Below are positions 5,840 through 8,939 of a stretch of DNA of 8,939 bases, one piece after another. The position numbers and the translations under genes are program-made. Origin of the DNA: Anaerolineales bacterium. GTDB taxonomy: Bacteria; Chloroflexota; Anaerolineae; Anaerolineales; DRMV01. Where the stretch lies: contig JALXBY010000016.1 of NCBI GenBank assembly GCA_026991215.1, positions 1-8,939 on the forward strand, read 5' to 3'. The notes beneath the pieces were generated by a model that saw only the letters and a list, made by a program, of their open reading frames with translations, was not told where the DNA came from and did no database searches. Each line of letters opens with the position of its first letter. Positions within the stretch are counted from its first letter, which is position 1.

Positions 5840-7276
5840 TCAAAACGCCCCTTCCCCTGTCAACACCACCTTGACGGTCTTGGCCAGGATATAGAAATCC
5901 AGCCAGGGGGACCAGTTACGAACATAATACACGTCCAGACGCAGCCGGTCCTCGAAAGGCAGCAGGTTACGGCCGCTGACCTGCCACAACCCGGTCATCC
6001 CTGGCGGCACCTGGAGGATGATGCCGGCCCAGGGGCCCATGGCCTCCCGTTCCTGGGGCATGTAGGCCCGCGGCCCGACCAGGCTCATCTCCCCCCGGAA
6101 CACGTTCCAGACCTGAGGGAGTTCGTCCAGGCTGAAGCGCCGCAGGAAACGACCCACAGGGGTCACCCGCGGGTCCCGGCGGAGTTTGTGGAAACGGCGG
6201 TATTCCTCCCGCAGCGCGGGGTCCCGGGCGAGGACGTCTTCCAACCGGGCCTCGGCATCCACGTACATGGTGCGGAACTTATAGACCCAAAAGGGCCGAC
6301 CGCCCCGGCCCAGCCGCTGCTGCCGGAAGAACACAGGCCCCGGCGAGGAAAGCCGCACCAACAAAGCCGAAACCGCCAGCAACGGCAACCACACCGGCGC
6401 CAAAAGCACGAGCAACACCAGGTCCAGCCCCCGCTTGACCTGGGGGTAAGGCGGCACCAACAATTTACGGGGGACTTCCAGCCCCAGGATGCCCCCCAAG
6501 TCCCTGGGCACAATCCACAGGGTAGGCGTGCCCGGCAGGTCGGGGACCAGAAGCACCCGGGAGAACGCCCGGAGATGGGTCTCCAGCAGCGCGCTCACCC
6601 GCGAGAAGGGCCATTCGGGCAGGGCGACCACCGCGTACCGCACGCCCCGCCGCGCCCATTGGGGTGCCTGGCTCACCTGGCCCAGGACCGGGAGGCCTTC
6701 CAGGTTCGTCGGCGCGGTTTCCCCATCAGGATGCAGGAAGCCCACCGGCCGCAGGCCCAACTCAGGGTGATGCAGCAGGAACCGGGCCAGGGACCGGGCC
6801 GTGGCCCCGGTGCCCAAAATCACCACGGGTTCCCCCCACCAGGGCTGGCGGGCCAGAAGGTGCCGCGTCAGGCTGCGGGCCAGGGGGACCAGCACCAAAG
6901 CCAGGGCCCAGGCCAGCAGAAAGGCCCCGCGGGAATACCGGGCACCTGGCACCTTGAGCAGGAACGACGCCGCGGCTAAGGCCAGGAACCCCAGGGAGAC
7001 CGCGAAGGTGGTCCGGCGCAGTTCGGTCGCGGGGGCCAGGCCGATGGCCGGATACGCGCCCATACCCACGAAGAACAAAGGGAAGAGGAGGAGCATGGGC
7101 CACAGCGGGCGGTAGACCTCCCAGTGGATCTTGGCCCCCAGGGCCTCCCGCAGCCACAACCCGGCCACCAGGGCCAGGGCAAGGGCGAGCAGGTCGGCCA
7201 CGGCCAGGGCCAGGCCCACCCACAACCGCCCACCGCGCAAGGGCACCCCGCGGCTTACCGAAGCAGGCCCCGCCAT
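5840..7276 (-). CDS. WbaP-type polyprenyl-phosphate sugar-1-phosphate transferase
   Basis: The 478-residue membrane enzyme transfers a hexose-1-phosphate from a nucleotide sugar to undecaprenyl phosphate, the first step in building exopolysaccharide, O-antigen or other surface glycans. Four N-terminal membrane helices (about 19-41, 59-75, 88-107, 117-135) precede a soluble domain starting VVILGTGATA (151-160), then a membrane-embedded helix (283-308) and the catalytic bacterial sugar transferase domain: YKFRTM (332-337), SLDELPQVWNVFRGEMSLVGPR (382-403), PGMTGLWQVSGR (425-436) and DVYY (448-451). The Asp-Glu pair expected to be catalytic is D384-E385. The end matches WbaP-like galactose-1-phosphate transferases best, but the sugar cannot be read from sequence. 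I chose the ATG at 7276, which has GGGAGG (7287-7292) 10 bases upstream; the ATG at 7285 lies only 1 base from that site. It overlaps the TagA/WecG gene by 22 bases, implying coupled translation. Confidence 0.92.
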   Translation of the reverse strand: MAGPASVSRGVPLRGGRLWVGLALAVADLLALALALVAGLWLREALGAKIHWEVYRPLWPMLLLFPLFFVGMGAYPAIGLAPATELRRTTFAVSLGFLALAAASFLLKVPGARYSRGAFLLAWALALVLVPLARSLTRHLLARQPWWGEPVVILGTGATARSLARFLLHHPELGLRPVGFLHPDGETAPTNLEGLPVLGQVSQAPQWARRGVRYAVVALPEWPFSRVSALLETHLRAFSRVLLVPDLPGTPTLWIVPRDLGGILGLEVPRKLLVPPYPQVKRGLDLVLLVLLAPVWLPLLAVSALLVRLSSPGPVFFRQQRLGRGGRPFWVYKFRTMYVDAEARLEDVLARDPALREEYRRFHKLRRDPRVTPVGRFLRRFSLDELPQVWNVFRGEMSLVGPRAYMPQEREAMGPWAGIILQVPPGMTGLWQVSGRNLLPFEDRLRLDVYYVRNWSPWLDFYILAKTVKVVLTGEGAF

Positions 7277-8028
7277 CGTTGCCATGCCTCCCACAACACC
7301 AGGGCCAGGAAGCGGGGGTTGTGCTTGAGGTACCGACGTCCCAGCCGCCGCGGTTCGGTCAGCAGCCGAAACAACCACTCCAGGCCCGCGCGTTGCATCC
7401 AGCGGGGGGCCTGGGGCTTGGTTCCAGCCAGGAAGTCCAAGGCCGCGCCCACACCCACCATGACCGCGGGCACCCGGCCCCGGTGCGCGGCCATCCACTG
7501 CTCCTGTTTGGGGCACCCCAGGCCCACGAACAGAATCCGCACGCCCGAAGCCCGCAAAGCCCGCACCACGTGCGCGTCTTCCTCCGGGGTCAGCGGGCGG
7601 AAGGGCGGACTGTACACGTACACGATGGGCAACCGGGGGAAGCGGCGCAGCAACCGGGCCACCAGGCGCTGCAGGGTTTCCGGCTGTGCGCCATAGAACC
7701 CCACCGGCAGGCCTTCGGCCTCGGCCAGCGCGCAGAGCCGTTCCACCAGGTCCGCGCCCCGGAAGCGGGGCTGTCCAGACCGCCCCTGCCGCCGCAGCAG
7801 CCAGACCAGGGGCATCCCGTCCGGCAGCACCAGGTCCGCGGTTTGAAGGATTGCGCGATAACCCGGCCGGTCATGGGCTTCCATGACCGCATGCACGTTG
7901 GCCAGGCACACGTAGCGGCTTTCCCCGGCGCTGGCCCAGGCCCGCAACCGGCCCAGGGCCTGGGTCCACGTGGGCGCATCCACCCGGACGCCAAGCACCG
8001 CGGCCGAGGGTATCGGTGTCCTGGACAT
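7255..8028 (-). CDS. WecG/TagA/CpsF family glycosyltransferase
   Basis: The 257-residue protein belongs to glycosyltransferase family 26, whose characterised members add N-acetylmannosamine(uronic acid) to a polyprenyl-linked sugar in wall teichoic acid or common-antigen synthesis at the inner face of the membrane. The visible motifs are ANVHAVMEA (43-51), LPDGMPLVW (68-76), FVGLGCPKQEQW (167-178), GVGAALDFLAG (192-202), and a basic C-terminal appendage (about 208-238, PRWMQRAGLEWLFRLLTEP onwards) that in TagA mediates membrane binding. Family length is normal. The threonine two residues before the conserved Asn is Leu here. The start is the ATG at 8028, with GAAGG 11 bases upstream; the longer frame to 8157 would overlap the preceding gene and encodes an unconserved leader. 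The gene lies 58 bases after the inositol phosphate synthase gene and overlaps the WbaP-type gene, the enzyme that would supply its lipid-linked acceptor. Confidence 0.92.
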   Translation of the reverse strand: MSRTPIPSAAVLGVRVDAPTWTQALGRLRAWASAGESRYVCLANVHAVMEAHDRPGYRAILQTADLVLPDGMPLVWLLRRQGRSGQPRFRGADLVERLCALAEAEGLPVGFYGAQPETLQRLVARLLRRFPRLPIVYVYSPPFRPLTPEEDAHVVRALRASGVRILFVGLGCPKQEQWMAAHRGRVPAVMVGVGAALDFLAGTKPQAPRWMQRAGLEWLFRLLTEPRRLGRRYLKHNPRFLALVLWEAWQRWRGLLR

Positions 8029-8055
8029 ACGCTGAAGACCTTCGGGCTTTGCAGC

Positions 8056-8080
8056 GGGGCGCGGCCCGCGGCCGCACCCC
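8056..8080. other. Very GC-rich hairpin between the inositol phosphate synthase and TagA/WecG genes
   Basis: GGGGCGCGGCC (8056-8066) pairs with GGCCGCACCCC (8070-8080) as an 11-base stem with a single C-A mismatch and the loop CGC. On the minus strand it begins 6 bases after the stop codon of the inositol phosphate synthase gene. No T-run follows, so it is not a standard intrinsic terminator; it might stabilise the upstream message end or act as an attenuator. Confidence 0.6.
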
Positions 8081-8086
8081 TGCAGG

Positions 8087-8938
8087 TCATTGGGAAGGCG
8101 GCATGGTTTCGTTGTCTTCCCCGCGGATGAAGGCCTCCACCCGTTCCCGGGCTTCATCGTCGGGGATTTGCACCGGCGGGGATTTCATCAGATAAGCCGA
8201 GGGCGCCACCAGCGCGCCCTTCAGACCCCGGTCCAGCGCGATTTTGGCCAGGCGGATGGCATCGATGATCACGCCCGCGGCGTTGGGGCTGTCCCACACT
8301 TCCAGTTTGAGTTCGATGTTCAGGGGCACGTCGCCGAAGGCCCGGCCCTCCAGCCGGATGTAGGCCCACTTCCGGTCCTTGAGCCAGGGCACGTAGTCCG
8401 AAGGGCCGATGTAGACGTTTTCTTCCGGCAGTTCGTAATCCAGCATGGAGGTCACGGCCTGGGTCTTGGAAATCTTCTTGCTCTGCAACCGGGAACGTTC
8501 CAGCATGTTGTAGAAGTCCATGTTGCCGCCCACGTTGAGCTGGCTGGTGCGCTCCAGGCGTACACCCCGCTGCCGGAACAGCCACACCAGCAGCCGGTGC
8601 ACGATGGTCGCACCCACCTGGCTTTTGACGTCGTCGCCAATGATGGGCAGGCCCCGCTCGGCGAAACGCTGCTGCCAGTAGGGTTGATTGGCGATGAACA
8701 CCGGGATGCCGTTGACGAAGGCACAGCCCGCGTCCAGCACCTGTTCCACGTACCACTTGGTGGCCATCTCGCTGCCCACGGGCAGCAGGTTCACCACCAC
8801 GTCGGTCTTGGTTTCCTTGAGGATACGCACGATGTTCGCGGTCGGGCCTGGGGCTTTGCGGATTTTCTCGGAAAGGTACTTCCCCAGGCTGTCGTGGGTC
8901 ATCCCCCGGTAGACGGGGACGTGCAGATAGGGGACTTC
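8087..8938 (-). CDS. Myo-inositol-1-phosphate synthase, 5' end outside the window
   Basis: The visible 283 residues are the C-terminal part of L-myo-inositol-1-phosphate synthase, the cytoplasmic NAD-dependent isomerase that converts glucose 6-phosphate to inositol 1-phosphate, the source of all cellular inositol. The frame continues past the right edge with residues EVPYLHVPVYRG before MTHDSLGKYLSEKI, so the Met at 8902 is internal. Clear family blocks are NLLPVGSEMATKWYVEQVL, FVNGIPVFIAN, IIGDDVKSQVGATIVHR, LNVGGNMDFYNM, SKKISKTQAV, YIGPSDYVPWL, and EVWDSPNAAGVIIDAIRLAK near the end. The style and short C-terminus match the archaeal/actinobacterial branch of about 360-400 residues rather than the longer eukaryotic enzyme. 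The missing part would hold the N-terminal nucleotide-binding Gly-rich loop. Its neighbours are surface-glycan genes, so inositol may go to inositol phospholipids, an inositol-containing glycan, or a compatible solute such as di-inositol phosphate. Confidence 0.95.
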   Translation of the reverse strand, partial: EVPYLHVPVYRGMTHDSLGKYLSEKIRKAPGPTANIVRILKETKTDVVVNLLPVGSEMATKWYVEQVLDAGCAFVNGIPVFIANQPYWQQRFAERGLPIIGDDVKSQVGATIVHRLLVWLFRQRGVRLERTSQLNVGGNMDFYNMLERSRLQSKKISKTQAVTSMLDYELPEENVYIGPSDYVPWLKDRKWAYIRLEGRAFGDVPLNIELKLEVWDSPNAAGVIIDAIRLAKIALDRGLKGALVAPSAYLMKSPPVQIPDDEARERVEAFIRGEDNETMPPSQ

Positions 8939-8939
8939 G

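Noticed and set aside
5559..5843. A minus-strand open frame with a repetitive Trp/Gly/Arg/Val/Ser peptide over the heptamer array
   Set aside because: The repetition comes from the 7-base tandem repeat; the frame runs into ccmF in another phase and has no supporting start signal.
7277..7516. A longer N-terminus for the WbaP-type protein (start at 7516)
   Set aside because: The extra 80 residues are Gly/Pro/Ala-rich, lie entirely within the TagA/WecG gene and precede the first membrane helix; a ribosome-binding site supports the start at 7276.

Overview
The window is GC-rich bacterial DNA with strong GC bias at third codon positions. It carries one plus-strand gene and a long minus-strand block that converge on a shared terminator. 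The combination of a tungsten-type aldehyde oxidoreductase, an archaeal/actinobacterial-style myo-inositol-1-phosphate synthase, a CcmF heme lyase, a TagA/WecG glycosyltransferase and a WbaP-type phosphoglycosyl transferase would fit an anaerobic or facultative, possibly thermophilic, member of Chloroflexota (Anaerolineae-like). That placement is an inference from gene content and protein style; no marker gene is present to prove it.

Layout. Positions 2-244 (+) hold the probable C-terminal end of a small membrane-anchored protein cut by the window edge, ending in a terminator-like hairpin (234-277). Positions 245-508 are non-coding: a run of degenerate CTCTGNG-type words and, just before the next gene, a -10-like element lying inside a perfect palindrome. 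Positions 509-2707 (+) encode a 732-residue aldehyde:ferredoxin oxidoreductase family protein. A perfect 10-bp hairpin at 2737-2761 separates it from the convergent minus-strand genes and can serve both directions.

The minus-strand block reads from the right edge leftwards: myo-inositol-1-phosphate synthase (5' end outside the window), a TagA/WecG glycosyltransferase, a WbaP-type polyprenyl-phosphate sugar-1-phosphate transferase overlapping the previous gene, then a 177-bp gap with a heptanucleotide tandem repeat and a candidate promoter, then ccmF, and finally a HEAT-like helical protein of the AlkD type whose ribosome-binding site overlaps the ccmF stop codon.

How the genes work together. 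The first three minus-strand genes form a plausible cell-surface module: inositol phosphate supply (for inositol lipids or inositol-containing glycans), loading of the first sugar phosphate on a polyprenyl carrier, and addition of a second sugar. ccmF plus the HEAT-like gene look like a second transcription unit concerned with cytochrome c maturation. The aldehyde oxidoreductase stands alone, with no visible electron-transfer subunit. Every protein belongs to or resembles a known family, and I do not see convincing evidence of a wholly new system. The points most worth following are the altered cofactor-binding motifs of the oxidoreductase, the heptamer array, the palindrome over the oxidoreductase promoter, and the inositol/glycan gene linkage.
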